A stretch of DNA of 64,000 nucleotides from Actinokineospora terrae (GCF_900111175.1 NZ_FOGI01000005.1:473404-537403), one strand, 5' to 3'; shown: positions 8,006 through 16,050, counted from the stretch's first letter. Program-made: numbers and translations. Notes: a model not told the origin generated them from the sequence alone.

Positions 8006-9190
8006 TCAGGCTACCCCGTCGGCCAGCGCCGCCCGTGCGACAGCCGCCGCGACCTCGGGGGCGACCCTCGGGTCGAGCGCGCTGGGCACGATCCGGTCCG
8101 CCGCGAGGTCGTCGGCGGCGACCGCGGCGATGGCGTCGGCCGCGGCCAGCTTCATCGATTCGGTGATCCGCCTGGCACCGGCGTCCAGCGCGCCGCGGAA
8201 GATACCGGGGAAGGCCAGCACGTTGTTGATCTGGTTCGGGAAGTCGCTGCGGCCGGTGGCCACGATGGCGGCGTGCCGGGCGGCCACCTCCGGGTGGATC
8301 TCCGGGTCTGGGTTCGACAGCGCGAACACGATGGCGTCACCGGCCATCGTCGCCACGAGCTCCTCCGGCACGGTGCCCGCCGAGAGCCCGACGAACACGT
8401 TCGCGCCGCGCAGCGCCTCGGCCTGGCCGCCGCGCAGCCCGGAGGCGTTGGTGACCTCGGCCAGCTCGGCCTTGACCGGGTTCAGGTTGTCCCGACCGGA
8501 GTGGATGATGCCGCGCGAGTCGAGCATCGTCACCTCGCCCGCGCCCGCGGCGATGAGGATCTTCGCGCAGGCCACGCCCGCCGCGCCCGCGCCCGCGATG
8601 ACGACCCGCTGGCCCGCGATGTCCTTGCCGAGCACGGTGTTCGCGCCGCGCAGCGCGGCGAGCAGGACGATGGCGGTGCCGTGCTGGTCGTCGTGCATGA
8701 CCGGGCAGTCGAGCGCCTCGATCAGCCGCGCCTCCAGCTCGAAGCAGCGCGGCGCCGAGACGTCCTCCAGGTTGACCGCGCCGAACGAGGGCCGCAGCCG
8801 CACCAGGGTCTCGACGATCTCGTCGACGTCGGTGGTGTCGAGCACCAGCGGGATCGAGTCGAGCCCGCCGAAGGTCTTGAACAGCGCCGCCTTGCCCTCC
8901 ATGACCGGCAGCGACGCGGCCGCGCCGATGTCGCCGAGCCCGAGCACCGCCGTGCCGTCGGAGACCACCGCGACCAGGCGCGAGGCCCAGGTGTAGCGGG
9001 CGGCGAGCGCGTTGTCCTCGGCGATCGCGCGGCTCACCCTGGCCACGCCGGGGGTGTAGGCGATCGACAGCGACCTGGGGTCGGCCAGCGGCTTGGTCAC
9101 CGCGATGCCGAGCTTGCCGCCCTCGTGCGCGGCGAAGATCTCCTCGTCGGTGACCGGACTGCTGCTGGCCCGCTCGTTCAACGCGGTCAT
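8006..9190 (-). CDS. NAD(P)-dependent malic enzyme
   Basis: 394 residues, the short bacterial malic enzyme form without a phosphotransacetylase domain. Motifs in order: SIAYTPGVARVS, TWASRLVAVVSDGTAVLGLG, MEGKAALFKTFGGLD, the metal-binding stretch DCPVMHDDQHGTA, and the Rossmann loop VIAGAGAAGVA. It decarboxylates malate to pyruvate with reduction of NAD(P), feeding anaplerosis or NADPH supply. The ATG at 9190 has AGGAGG five bases upstream. It is a single gene, divergent from the epimerase across a 388-base gap. Confidence 0.92.
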   Translation of the reverse strand: MTALNERASSSPVTDEEIFAAHEGGKLGIAVTKPLADPRSLSIAYTPGVARVSRAIAEDNALAARYTWASRLVAVVSDGTAVLGLGDIGAAASLPVMEGKAALFKTFGGLDSIPLVLDTTDVDEIVETLVRLRPSFGAVNLEDVSAPRCFELEARLIEALDCPVMHDDQHGTAIVLLAALRGANTVLGKDIAGQRVVIAGAGAAGVACAKILIAAGAGEVTMLDSRGIIHSGRDNLNPVKAELAEVTNASGLRGGQAEALRGANVFVGLSAGTVPEELVATMAGDAIVFALSNPDPEIHPEVAARHAAIVATGRSDFPNQINNVLAFPGIFRGALDAGARRITESMKLAAADAIAAVAADDLAADRIVPSALDPRVAPEVAAAVARAALADGVA

Positions 9191-9578
9191 GCGTCCTCCT
9201 GGATCTCGCTCAAGTGAGTGCTCGACGCAGGGCTGGCGCGGAGCGGATGGGGTCGCGGACGCGCGCCAACGGCACAGCTGGGTGCGCTCGGTGGGGGTCC
9301 GCGGGACGTGCGGAGTCGGTGGTTCGGCTGCCTGGGTGCGGGCCCGGGCGGGCGCCCCGGGGTGTGGGACGCGCGTGCGGACGGCGCTTCGGTGGGCACA
9401 GTCTGCCAGCACCCGGACACCGGTGTCTGCGGTGGGGATCACATCCTGGCGGCATTTTCCGCAGGTCAGAGGCGGTTTTCCCAAGACGTCCGTCCGGCTT
9501 GCTAGCGGCGGCTCACGTTTTCGCTGCGTGACCAGCGGCGGCTGCGACCCCCCGGGCGGTGCGCCCTACGCTGCACCC
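9191..9578. other. Divergent intergenic region between malic enzyme and rmlC-like gene
   Basis: 388 bases with no credible gene. It must hold both promoters. I could not identify confident -10/-35 hexamers or a palindrome here. Confidence 0.5.
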
Positions 9579-10181
9579 ATGCAGGCACGAGAGCTGCGCG
9601 TCCCGGACGCCTTCGAGTTCACCCCGCGCTCGTTCCCCGACTCGCGCGGCGTCTTCGTCTCCCCGTTCCAGGGCGAGGCGTTCACCAAGGCGGTCGGCCA
9701 CCCGCTGACCGTCGCGCAGACCAACCACAGCCGCTCCCGCAAGGGCTCCATCCGCGGCCTGCACTTCGCCGACGTGCCGCCCGGCCAGGCGAAGTACGTG
9801 TACTGCCCGCAGGGCGCGCTGCTGGACTACGTCGTCGACATCCGGGTCGGCTCGCCGACCTTCGGCGCGTGGGACGTGGTGCGGCTGGACCCGGTGGACT
9901 TCCGCGCCGTGTACGTGCCGGAGGGCGTCGGGCACGGGTTCGTGGCGCTGGAGGACGACACGGTCATCTCGTACCTGTGCTCCACGGGGTACAACCCGTC
10001 GGCCGAGCGCGGCATCAACCCGCTCGACCCGGAGTTGGCGCTGCCGTGGGCGCCCGAGCTGGAGCCGCTGATGTCGGATAAGGACACCTCGGCGCCGACC
10101 TTGGCCGAAGCTGCGGCTGCCGGGTTGCTGCCGCAGTACTCGGACTGCGTCGCCCGGTACGAGAAGCTGCGTGCGAGCTAG
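9579..10181 (+). CDS. dTDP-4-dehydrorhamnose 3,5-epimerase family protein
   Basis: 200 residues, full length for RmlC. Conserved motifs are SFPDSRGVFVSPF, QTNHSRSRKGSIRGLHF with the catalytic His at its end, PQGALLDYVVDIR, and YVPEGVGHGFVAL with the second His region. The family epimerises C3 and C5 of dTDP-4-keto sugars for rhamnose or secondary-metabolite deoxysugars. No other sugar gene is nearby, so whether it is the housekeeping RmlC or a paralogue is open. Its stop overlaps the sodX stop by four bases (convergent). Confidence 0.88.
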   Translation: MQARELRVPDAFEFTPRSFPDSRGVFVSPFQGEAFTKAVGHPLTVAQTNHSRSRKGSIRGLHFADVPPGQAKYVYCPQGALLDYVVDIRVGSPTFGAWDVVRLDPVDFRAVYVPEGVGHGFVALEDDTVISYLCSTGYNPSAERGINPLDPELALPWAPELEPLMSDKDTSAPTLAEAAAAGLLPQYSDCVARYEKLRAS

Positions 10182-10483
10182 AGGCGTCCCGGGCGCGGCC
10201 AGAGCCGGAACATGACGACTGCGTGAACCCTCGCCGGTCCCAGAGTGCGGGAATCGGTGGAGGCGAAGGTGTTGTCGCCCTCGACGTGCCAGCCGTGCCC
10301 GGACGGCTCCTTGGCGCGCTTGACCGAGACCTGGCCGGGCCGCTCGTCCCACGTCACCAGGACGACGTCACCCGGCTTCGGCCTTTTGCCGACCACGACG
10401 ACGACGTCCCCGTGCTGGAGCGTCGGCGACATCGACGGCCCCTTGATGAGGACCCTGCGCACGGGCAGCCTGCCCAGCACCAC
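10178..10483 (-). CDS. sodX: Nickel superoxide dismutase maturation peptidase (S26 family)
   Basis: 101 residues. The signal-peptidase core is present: nucleophile Ser17 in KGPSMSPTL, general base Lys55 in VSVKRAKE, and the C-terminal box EGDNTFASTDSR. No membrane anchor is seen, as usual for the NiSOD-specific peptidase. It removes the short propeptide of SodN to expose the nickel-binding His1. The GTG at 10483 is preceded by GGAGG at a good distance; the open frame extends further but would run into the sodN leader. It is divergent from sodN, 79 bases apart. Confidence 0.88.
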   Translation of the reverse strand: MVLGRLPVRRVLIKGPSMSPTLQHGDVVVVVGKRPKPGDVVLVTWDERPGQVSVKRAKEPSGHGWHVEGDNTFASTDSRTLGPARVHAVVMFRLWPRPGRL

Positions 10484-10562
10484 CTGATCACCTCCCACCT
10501 GCCCCGTGATGATGCCGGGGGTAGGGTCGGTCCCGTCGGAGCATCCTGCCCATGGAGGAACA

Positions 10563-10970
10563 ATGCGACTCCTGTCGCGCCTGCTTACCCCCCGCCTTGA
10601 GGCCACAGCCCACTGCGACCTCCCCTGCGGTGTCTACGACCCCGCCCAGGCCCGCATCGAGGCCGAGTCGGTCAAGGCGGTCCAGCAGAAGTACCAGGAC
10701 AACTCGGACCCCGAGTTCCGCACCCGCGCCATCCTCATCGCCGAACAGCGCAGCGACCTGGTCAAGCACCACCTGTGGGTCCTGTGGACCGACTACTTCA
10801 AGCCCCCCCACTTCGAGAAGTACCCCGACCTGCACGACCTGTTCAACCGCGCCACCAAGGCCGCCGGTGCGAGCGGCACCAAGGGCTCCATGGACCCGGC
10901 CACCGGCCAGGCCCTGCTCGACCTGATCGCCGAGATCGACAAGATCTTCTGGGAGACCAAGAAGGCCTGA
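10563..10970 (+). CDS. sodN: Nickel-containing superoxide dismutase
   Basis: 135 residues. The nickel hook HCDLPCGVY starts at residue 17, so a 16-residue propeptide precedes the mature N-terminal His. Cys2 and Cys6 of the mature protein are in place. The rest is the four-helix bundle with LVKHHLWVLWTDYFKP. It dismutates superoxide to hydrogen peroxide and oxygen in the cytoplasm. The ATG has GGAGGA six bases upstream. In streptomycetes sodN is nickel-induced; no Nur box is recognisable to me here. A strong terminator follows. Confidence 0.95.
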   Translation: MRLLSRLLTPRLEATAHCDLPCGVYDPAQARIEAESVKAVQQKYQDNSDPEFRTRAILIAEQRSDLVKHHLWVLWTDYFKPPHFEKYPDLHDLFNRATKAAGASGTKGSMDPATGQALLDLIAEIDKIFWETKKA

Positions 10971-10986
10971 CGCCCCTCCGCGTCCG

Positions 10987-11020
10987 ACGGCGCCGACCAG
11001 CACCCGCTGGTCGGCGCCGT
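10987..11020 (+). terminator. Terminator of sodN
   Basis: A perfect 14-bp stem, ACGGCGCCGACCAG (10987-11000) against 11007-11020, encloses a 6-base loop and is followed by TTGTCGTTATT. It begins 16 bases after the sodN stop. Confidence 0.88.
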
Positions 11021-11026
11021 TTGTCG

Positions 11027-11420
11027 TTATTCAGGCCCACCCGCCGCGCAGGCGGCGCGGCCTTTGGTCTGGGTCACGGGTAGAGAGGGCAGGCTGAACG
11101 CCTTCGCGAAAGCCGCCCTAGATCGCGCCGCAGAGAGAAGTTTGCACATCCTTGAGAAGCTGAAGCTAAAATTGCCGAGACAAACTCGACAAGCGTTCGA
11201 CACTCGCCAGCCTTTCGTGGCGAATTCGATAAGTGCAAGAATGGATCCACGGCTGCGTATGAAGCTCTTCAGGTCGTAATCGGAACCGAACTTGGCTTGA
11301 GCGAGTAATTGCCGCACTCGCCGATGGACCGTCATGAAACTATCGAGAGGCCACTCTCCTGGTGATCGCCCATGGAGGCGCGCAAGCCCAGGCAAGCGTG
11401 GAGTTGTCTATCGCACTTTA
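11027..11420. other. Lower-GC intergenic stretch
   Basis: This segment has many A/T-rich codon-sized runs (for example CTGAAGCTAAAATTGCC) and is visibly poorer in GC than everything around it. Open frames on both strands (11064-11279 plus, 11027-11395 minus) match nothing I recognise and lack convincing start signals. It marks the edge between sodN and the accessory patch that follows, and may be foreign or decayed DNA. Confidence 0.5.
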
Positions 11421-11424
11421 GGTG

Positions 11425-11441
11425 TCGGCACGTACTATATG
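11425..11441. promoter_or_regulatory. Palindrome upstream of the ABM monooxygenase
   Basis: GCACGTACTATATGTGC has 7-base arms with one mismatch and lies 26 bases before the next start codon, overlapping a TACTAT-like -10. It is a candidate operator, possibly for the XRE regulator encoded in the same operon. Confidence 0.4.
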
Positions 11442-11466
11442 TGCGACCTCGATGATGGGAGGCGCC

Positions 11467-11769
11467 ATGTGGGCGTTGGTGGTGCGGTTCGAGCTGCGGG
11501 ACGAGCAGGCTGTGCGGGGGTTTGATGCGTTGGTGGCGGAGACGTTGCCGCAGATCATCGCTACTGAGCCGGGGACGTTGGTGTACGCGGTGCACGAGGT
11601 GGCGGACGCGCCGTTGTCGCGGGTGTTCTACGAGGTGTATGCGGACAGGGCGGCGTTCGAGGTGCATGAGGAGCAGGTGCACACCAAGCGGTTCCTGGCT
11701 GAGCGGGCGCAGTACCTGGCGGACTTCCGGGTGGAGTTCCTGACGTCGTTGACTGGCAAGGGGGTGTGA
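11467..11769 (+). CDS. Antibiotic biosynthesis monooxygenase (ABM) domain protein
   Basis: 100 residues, one ABM ferredoxin-like domain. Features are WALVVRFELRD at the start, the central EPGTLVYAVHEV, VFYEVYADRAAFEVHE, and HTKRFLAE with the conserved His. Members oxidise quinols or small phenolics without cofactor, or act as small-molecule binders. The ATG follows GGGAGG closely. Its TGA overlaps the ATG of the XRE regulator by one base, so the two are coupled and the regulator probably controls this gene. Confidence 0.8.
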   Translation: MWALVVRFELRDEQAVRGFDALVAETLPQIIATEPGTLVYAVHEVADAPLSRVFYEVYADRAAFEVHEEQVHTKRFLAERAQYLADFRVEFLTSLTGKGV

Positions 11770-12974
11770 TGTCGTCTCCTGGTGACGAGAAGGCACTAGG
11801 TCGACGGATCGCGTTCCACCGGGGGAAGCGGGGGCTTACGCAGGGGCAGCTGGGGAAGATGCTGAGCCGGTCGGAGAGCTGGGTCAGTCAGGTTGAGCGG
11901 GGTGCTCGGCGCATCGATCGGATGTCGGTGCTGGAGGCCGTCGCGGAGGCGCTGGAGATCGAGCTTGCCGAGTTGGCGCCGGAGGCGAACGTGGTGGCGG
12001 CGACCACCAGGCCCCGGGCGGCCACGTCGTTGAGCTTGGCGTTGTGTTCGAGCGACGCTCTCCACGCGGTGTTGTCCGATGTGTCGCCGGTGGACGTCGA
12101 GCGGTTGGGGCGTAGCGCGGACCAGGCGTGGGAGTACGCGCACGGGTCGCAGTACGAGAACCTGAGTGAGCTGCTGGGGACGTTGATCCCCGAGTTGGAG
12201 TACGCCACCCGCAAGACAGCGGGCTCGGACCGGCGCCGGATGTGCGTCGCCAAGGCGAAGGCGTACCAGGCAGCCGCGGGTGTCCTGTCGAAACTCGGGG
12301 AGGTCGGCGCGGCCTGGGTGGCGGTCGACCGGGCCATCTCGGCGGCAGAGGATGCTGATGAGCCGTTGTTGATGGCGGCGGGCGCGTTCCGCCTGGCGAT
12401 CGTGTTCCAGGGTGCTCGCAAGCTCGACCTGGCCAAGCGCGCGGCGATGACCGCGATCAACGCCCTGTCCCGCCTGGTCGCGTCCGGTGAGGACGAAGCG
12501 CTCGCCTTGACCGGTGCGCTCTACCTCCAGCTCGCGGTGGCGTCCGCTCGCGGCAACGAGGGCGATGAGGCTTACGGCTACCTCGACCAGGCGGCAGCGC
12601 TGGCTCGCACGCTGGAGATCGACCGCAACGACTACAACACCGAGTTTGGCCCGACCAACGTGCTGCTCCACGAGGTCAACATCGCCGTGGAACTCGGCGA
12701 CGCTGGCCGAGCGTTGCGGGTGGCTGGCAAGGCCGACACGTCCAACCTCTCTCCCGAGCGCCAAGCCCGCCTGCTGATCGACGTCGCGCGGGCTCACAAC
12801 CAGCGGCGTTCACCCGATCTGGTGGCTTCCGTCCTCCGCGAGGCATTGCGGGTCGCGCCGGAGCAGGTCCAGAACCATCCGTCCGCCCGCGAGGTCCTGG
12901 CAGACGCCTTGCGCGCTGATCCTGCCAACCCTGGCCTGGCCGAACTCTCCGGAACGATCAGCCCGACCATCTGA
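11769..12974 (+). CDS. XRE-family regulator with TPR-like sensor domain
   Basis: 401 residues. An N-terminal helix-turn-helix lies at about residues 8-65 (RIAFHRGKRGLTQGQLGKML, then SWVSQVERGARR). About 300 residues of helical repeats follow, rich in A/L pairs of the TPR kind (for example VAVDRAISAAEDADEPLLMA). Such proteins in actinomycetes act as cytoplasmic regulators that sense small molecules or peptides with the repeat domain. It is coupled to the ABM gene upstream. A strong promoter with inverted repeats lies just downstream and may be its target. The ligand is unknown. Confidence 0.82.
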   Translation: MSSPGDEKALGRRIAFHRGKRGLTQGQLGKMLSRSESWVSQVERGARRIDRMSVLEAVAEALEIELAELAPEANVVAATTRPRAATSLSLALCSSDALHAVLSDVSPVDVERLGRSADQAWEYAHGSQYENLSELLGTLIPELEYATRKTAGSDRRRMCVAKAKAYQAAAGVLSKLGEVGAAWVAVDRAISAAEDADEPLLMAAGAFRLAIVFQGARKLDLAKRAAMTAINALSRLVASGEDEALALTGALYLQLAVASARGNEGDEAYGYLDQAAALARTLEIDRNDYNTEFGPTNVLLHEVNIAVELGDAGRALRVAGKADTSNLSPERQARLLIDVARAHNQRRSPDLVASVLREALRVAPEQVQNHPSAREVLADALRADPANPGLAELSGTISPTI

Positions 12975-12993
12975 CCCGCACATTTTGTACGCT

Positions 12994-13038
12994 ACCCGCA
13001 CTCATAGTGTTGACTCGCACGCGGAGTGTGGGTAGCTT
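12994..13038 (+). promoter_or_regulatory. Promoter with nested inverted repeats for the small-gene operon
   Basis: TTGACT (13010-13015) and TAGCTT (13033-13038) are separated by 17 bases, a near-consensus sigma-70 promoter. It is bracketed by ACCCGCACTC (12994-13003) and GAGTGTGGGT (13024-13033), which pair at nine of ten positions, and contains a perfect CACT-CAT-AGTG palindrome (12999-13009). This looks like a repressible operator-promoter reading into the genes from 13081. Confidence 0.65.
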
Positions 13039-13080
13039 GGCGTTGGCAAGGGGACAACCAGCGACAACAGCGAAGTCGAG

Positions 13081-13392
13081 ATGGCGATGCCGAAGGGGTT
13101 GGTGCAGCGGTGGGAGGCGGTCTACGCCCGGTACGGCTGGACTGGGCCGGAGGGTGTGGCGGAGGCGTCCGAGGATGTGGGGGCGTTGTGGCGGGAGATG
13201 GCCGCCGTGCTCGGGTGCCCGTGGTGGTTGGTCGCCGGGCTGGTGACGGCGGCGGAGGCGTTTGACGCGCAGGGGCGGGAGTGGTCGGTGTGGGCGGCTG
13301 CTCAGACGGGGTTCTTCGATGATCAGTCGCGGCGGTTGTCGGGCGTACTTCTCGTCAGGGCGGATGTGTTCTCGCCGCTGTCGGGCAGGTGA
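13081..13392 (+). CDS. Small hypothetical protein, first gene of the coupled operon
   Basis: 103 residues. Tryptophan-rich helical protein (RWEAVYARYGWTGPEGVAEA; CPWWLVAGLVTAAEAFDAQG). No transmembrane segment or known motif. The end overlaps the GTG of the next gene by four bases (GTGA). Weak Shine-Dalgarno; a second ATG at 13087 is equally possible. It follows the palindromic promoter at 12994-13038. Function unknown. Confidence 0.6.
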   Translation: MAMPKGLVQRWEAVYARYGWTGPEGVAEASEDVGALWREMAAVLGCPWWLVAGLVTAAEAFDAQGREWSVWAAAQTGFFDDQSRRLSGVLLVRADVFSPLSGR

Positions 13393-13688
13393 GTCGGGGG
13401 TTGGAGCGCGGGGGGCCTGTGGGGTGGGCTGGTGTGGCGAGGGTGATCACTGATCGGCTGGTGGTGTTGGGGTGGCGGCAGTGGGAGTTGGTGGAGCGGG
13501 CGAAGGTGTCGCAGGCGATCATTCGGGAGTTGCAGTACGACACCAACCAGCGTCGCCGTAATCCCCGCACGCTTGAGGCGCTCTCGGTCGCCTTGGGGCT
13601 GCACCCGTCGCATCTGGAGGATGTCTCGATGGGGCTTGACCCCAAGCCTGCCCAGCTGCCGGGGGATCCGCCACGGACTTCTTCGTGA
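13389..13688 (+). CDS. Small helix-turn-helix (XRE-like) protein
   Basis: 99 residues. A single HTH fills about residues 20-75 (RLVVLGWRQWELVERAKVSQ then AIIRELQYDTNQRRR and TLEALSVALGLHPSHLEDV). The last part is the typical XRE stretch that ends Cro/C1 domains. It is probably a DNA-binding partner or autoregulator of this operon. It is coupled upstream by GTGA overlap, and its TGA overlaps the ATG of a 25-codon frame by one base. Confidence 0.75.
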   Translation: MSRGLERGGPVGWAGVARVITDRLVVLGWRQWELVERAKVSQAIIRELQYDTNQRRRNPRTLEALSVALGLHPSHLEDVSMGLDPKPAQLPGDPPRTSS

Positions 13689-13765
13689 TGTGGGCGGAAG
13701 TGCAAGCGCGCTTGACCAGTCTTGTCGAGGACCTGCATCGGAAAGTCGACGAACTTCGTCGTTGA
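13688..13765 (+). CDS. Putative 25-residue coupled peptide
   Basis: The ATG shares a base with the TGA of the HTH gene (TGATG), a common coupling arrangement. The product, MWAEVQARLTSLVEDLHRK plus VDELRR, is a strongly amphipathic helix with heptad-like L/V spacing. No homologue is known to me. It could be a real micropeptide or a chance frame; the coupling and clean codon use favour the former. Confidence 0.4.
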   Translation: MWAEVQARLTSLVEDLHRKVDELRR

Positions 13766-13854
13766 TTCGCAATGGTTGTGGGGCACAGAAGCGGGTCACG
13801 TGGTGTGCCCCCAAGTGGCCGCCTCTGTGCCTGTCGGCTCGCGAAGGAGCAGAC

Positions 13855-13968
13855 GTGGAAATCGTAGATGTTGAGGCCAGTGCCATGTCTATGTCGTTTC
13901 CGTTGCCGCATCGGGTGGTGATCAGTGATGAGCAAGTAGCGACCGTCGTTCGTTTTCAGACCACATAA
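13855..13968 (+). CDS. Putative 37-residue peptide
   Basis: The GTG start has AAGGAG five bases upstream, the best Shine-Dalgarno in this cluster. The product begins MEIVDVEASAMSMSFPLPHR and ends VVRFQTT. It has no Cys, no signal peptide and no hydrophobic helix. It could be a small regulator or a precursor-like peptide; nothing nearby looks like a peptide-modifying enzyme. It ends 19 bases before the next gene. Confidence 0.45.
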   Translation: MEIVDVEASAMSMSFPLPHRVVISDEQVATVVRFQTT

Positions 13969-13987
13969 CGCATAGAGAGCAGGCAAT

Positions 13988-14401
13988 ATGACCGCCACGC
14001 TAGACACCACTGTCACTGTCTCTTGGGGACAGATCGATCACGCCGCCACGGCTGTACGTCAGCACATGGACAGGCACACCCGCTTGAGGGTGGGCAGCCT
14101 GGGCGTTCACGCAAGCGGTCAGGGGCAAGGCCGGGTCGAGGTGTTCGTTCCTGCGCCCGATCAGCCGTTGGCATGCGCCAGTCTGTTGGCCTGGTTGGAC
14201 ACCCTCGACCACGCGACGCTGGTGTTGCGCTACTGCGACGACGACCCACAGGCCCGCGCCTATGCCTACCTGTCTGACGGCACGCCGATCACTGTCATCG
14301 CGCCGCTGGACCAAACACGGTTGTACGGCGTCGAATCGGACAAGACCGGCGAATGGGTGTTGCACTGGCTCCGGCTGCAAGCGGTGGACGCGGCAGCCTG
14401 A
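13988..14401 (+). CDS. Hypothetical protein, last gene of the small-gene operon
   Basis: 137 residues. Alternating beta and helical stretches: TVTVSWGQIDHAATAVRQHM, RVEVFVPAPDQPLACASLL, LDTLDHATLVLRYC, and AYLSDGTPITVIAPLDQTRL. This gives a compact soluble alpha/beta fold with no catalytic motif I know. An AGCAGGC sequence precedes the ATG. The stop lies 9 bases before the convergent bpsA-like stop. Function unknown. Confidence 0.6.
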   Translation: MTATLDTTVTVSWGQIDHAATAVRQHMDRHTRLRVGSLGVHASGQGQGRVEVFVPAPDQPLACASLLAWLDTLDHATLVLRYCDDDPQARAYAYLSDGTPITVIAPLDQTRLYGVESDKTGEWVLHWLRLQAVDAAA

Positions 14402-14410
14402 GTGCGCGGG

Positions 14411-15898
14411 CTATTCGGCGGCAGCCAGGGCGGTGCGGATTCGGTGCAGGGGGAGGTCGATCAGGCGTTCGTCCAGGTCTTCGGCGGGGGCGAGGGTGGT
14501 TACCTGGTCGCGGGCTTCGCGTTTGGTGAGGGTGCCGCCGGAAGCGGCGATGAGGGCTTCGCGCCAGATGTTGGCGAGTTTGCCGTGGGTTCGGGAGAGG
14601 AGGGTGCGGCGGATGGAGTCCTCGGGGACGGGGGTGGCGAGGACCACGGCGTGGCGGCCTGCGGCGAGGCTGCGGTGGTAGGTGAGGGTGTACTTGCCGC
14701 GGAGCAGGGCGCTGAGGGCTTCTTGGCCGCGTTGGTCGGCGACAGACGGGTGGTTGTTGGCCACCAGGGCGCCGACTGTCTCCAAGGGGCCTGCCAGCAG
14801 GACTCGGGCCAGCCAGGAGCCGGGGTCGGCGGTCAGGTCGTAGGCGACGGGGCCGTTGGCGCGGACGGGGTCGGTCCACGACGGCACCGTGGGGGCTACG
14901 CCGGTGAGGCGGGTCAGTTCGGCGAGGGCCGCGGGGGGTGTGCCGCCTGCCTCGATGGACTGCGGGCCGTGGGTGTAGATGCCCGACACCAGTTCGCGGA
15001 CGGCTGACTCGGCCAGCCGGGACGAGCGGGAAGTCTGTTGCAGGACATAGAGATCGCTGGCGCTGCCGACCGCCTGGGCGCCGTGGTAGCGGTTGAAGGC
15101 GGGCAGCACGGCCTCGAACACCAGCCCGAGCCGCTGGATCTCCTGCTGCACCTTCAACCCCAGCGCGGGCGTCCGGTCGCTGTACCCGTACGCCACGATC
15201 GCGCGCCCGTCCGGGTCGCGCAGCGACTCGATCGCCCGCGCCAGGAACAGCCGCATGCCCTCCGGGGTGTACGGCGGGTCGGTGAACACCAGGTCGGCCG
15301 TGCCCACGGTGGACGGGGGCAGCCCGAACCGGAAGTCGGCGTAGCGGCACTGGATGTCCAGACCACGCGCGGCGGCGGTCCGGTCCACGTACTCCAGCAG
15401 CCGCTCGTCGACGTCCACCACGGTCGCCGACAGCTCCGGCCGCAGGGTGCACACCGCGAGCGCGGTCAGGTCGTGGTCGCCGACGCAGAGCAGCCGGGCG
15501 CCCGCGAGGTCATAGGTCTGGTCCAACCAGCGGGCCCGGCGCAGCATGGTCGCGGCGTCGGCCTGGACGTGGTCGAGGGCGCGGGACGGGGTCGGGACGC
15601 CAGTGAGATACACCTCGTACGCGGCCGCGAGCTCGGCGTCCGGGATGTCCGGTCGCGGCGCCGCCAGCGCGCGGTAGCCGTCCACCCCGGACCGGGCGAC
15701 GCGCCACGAGTCGGCCTCGTTCTCGGCGTCCTCGCCGAGTGCGGCGAGCAGTTCCTGGACGCTGCGGCGGGGCACGGCGGTGGTCCTGACCAGGTCGTCC
15801 AGGCTGTGCCAGCCCTCGGTGAGCAGGCCGAGCACGGCGCGCAGGGGGCGGGCGTGCACGCCCCTGGCTGCGAGGTAACTGGTCACGGAGTCGGCCAC
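14411..15898 (-). CDS. Bis-aminopropyl spermidine synthase (BpsA) family protein
   Basis: 495 residues. The N-terminal 75 residues look like a winged helix (AVLGLLTEGWHSLDDLV). A Rossmann aminopropyl/methyltransferase core follows: LLCVGDHDLTALAV binds the decarboxy-SAM or SAM, VVDVDERLLEYVDRTA closes the second strand, and FTDPPYTPEGM is the active-site loop. A further 200-residue C-terminal region is helical. Archaeal and thermophile BpsA makes branched-chain polyamines; in a mesophilic actinomycete the product is not established. Start is GTG with a poor Shine-Dalgarno. No other polyamine gene is adjacent. Confidence 0.75.
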   Translation of the reverse strand: MADSVTSYLAARGVHARPLRAVLGLLTEGWHSLDDLVRTTAVPRRSVQELLAALGEDAENEADSWRVARSGVDGYRALAAPRPDIPDAELAAAYEVYLTGVPTPSRALDHVQADAATMLRRARWLDQTYDLAGARLLCVGDHDLTALAVCTLRPELSATVVDVDERLLEYVDRTAAARGLDIQCRYADFRFGLPPSTVGTADLVFTDPPYTPEGMRLFLARAIESLRDPDGRAIVAYGYSDRTPALGLKVQQEIQRLGLVFEAVLPAFNRYHGAQAVGSASDLYVLQQTSRSSRLAESAVRELVSGIYTHGPQSIEAGGTPPAALAELTRLTGVAPTVPSWTDPVRANGPVAYDLTADPGSWLARVLLAGPLETVGALVANNHPSVADQRGQEALSALLRGKYTLTYHRSLAAGRHAVVLATPVPEDSIRRTLLSRTHGKLANIWREALIAASGGTLTKREARDQVTTLAPAEDLDERLIDLPLHRIRTALAAAE

Positions 15899-16050
15899 AA
15901 GCCGATTAGCGTAGGAGAGCGCCCCCGGCCACCCGGACCCGGCCGTACGTTCGACGCCACATCGTGGAACGGCCTGCCTGCGTCAGCCGTTCGGGTTAAG
16001 GTCGTTCGACCTGCGGCCACTAGGGGGCCGTGCCGACCCAAGGGGTCCGA

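Noticed and set aside
11027..11395. 122-codon minus-strand frame in the lower-GC gap
   Set aside because: Runs through the sodN terminator side, lacks a ribosome site and has no similarity that I recognise.
13855..13968. 37-residue peptide as a RiPP precursor
   Set aside because: No modifying enzyme, protease or exporter lies nearby and the peptide has no Cys or core-like tail; kept only as an unknown peptide.
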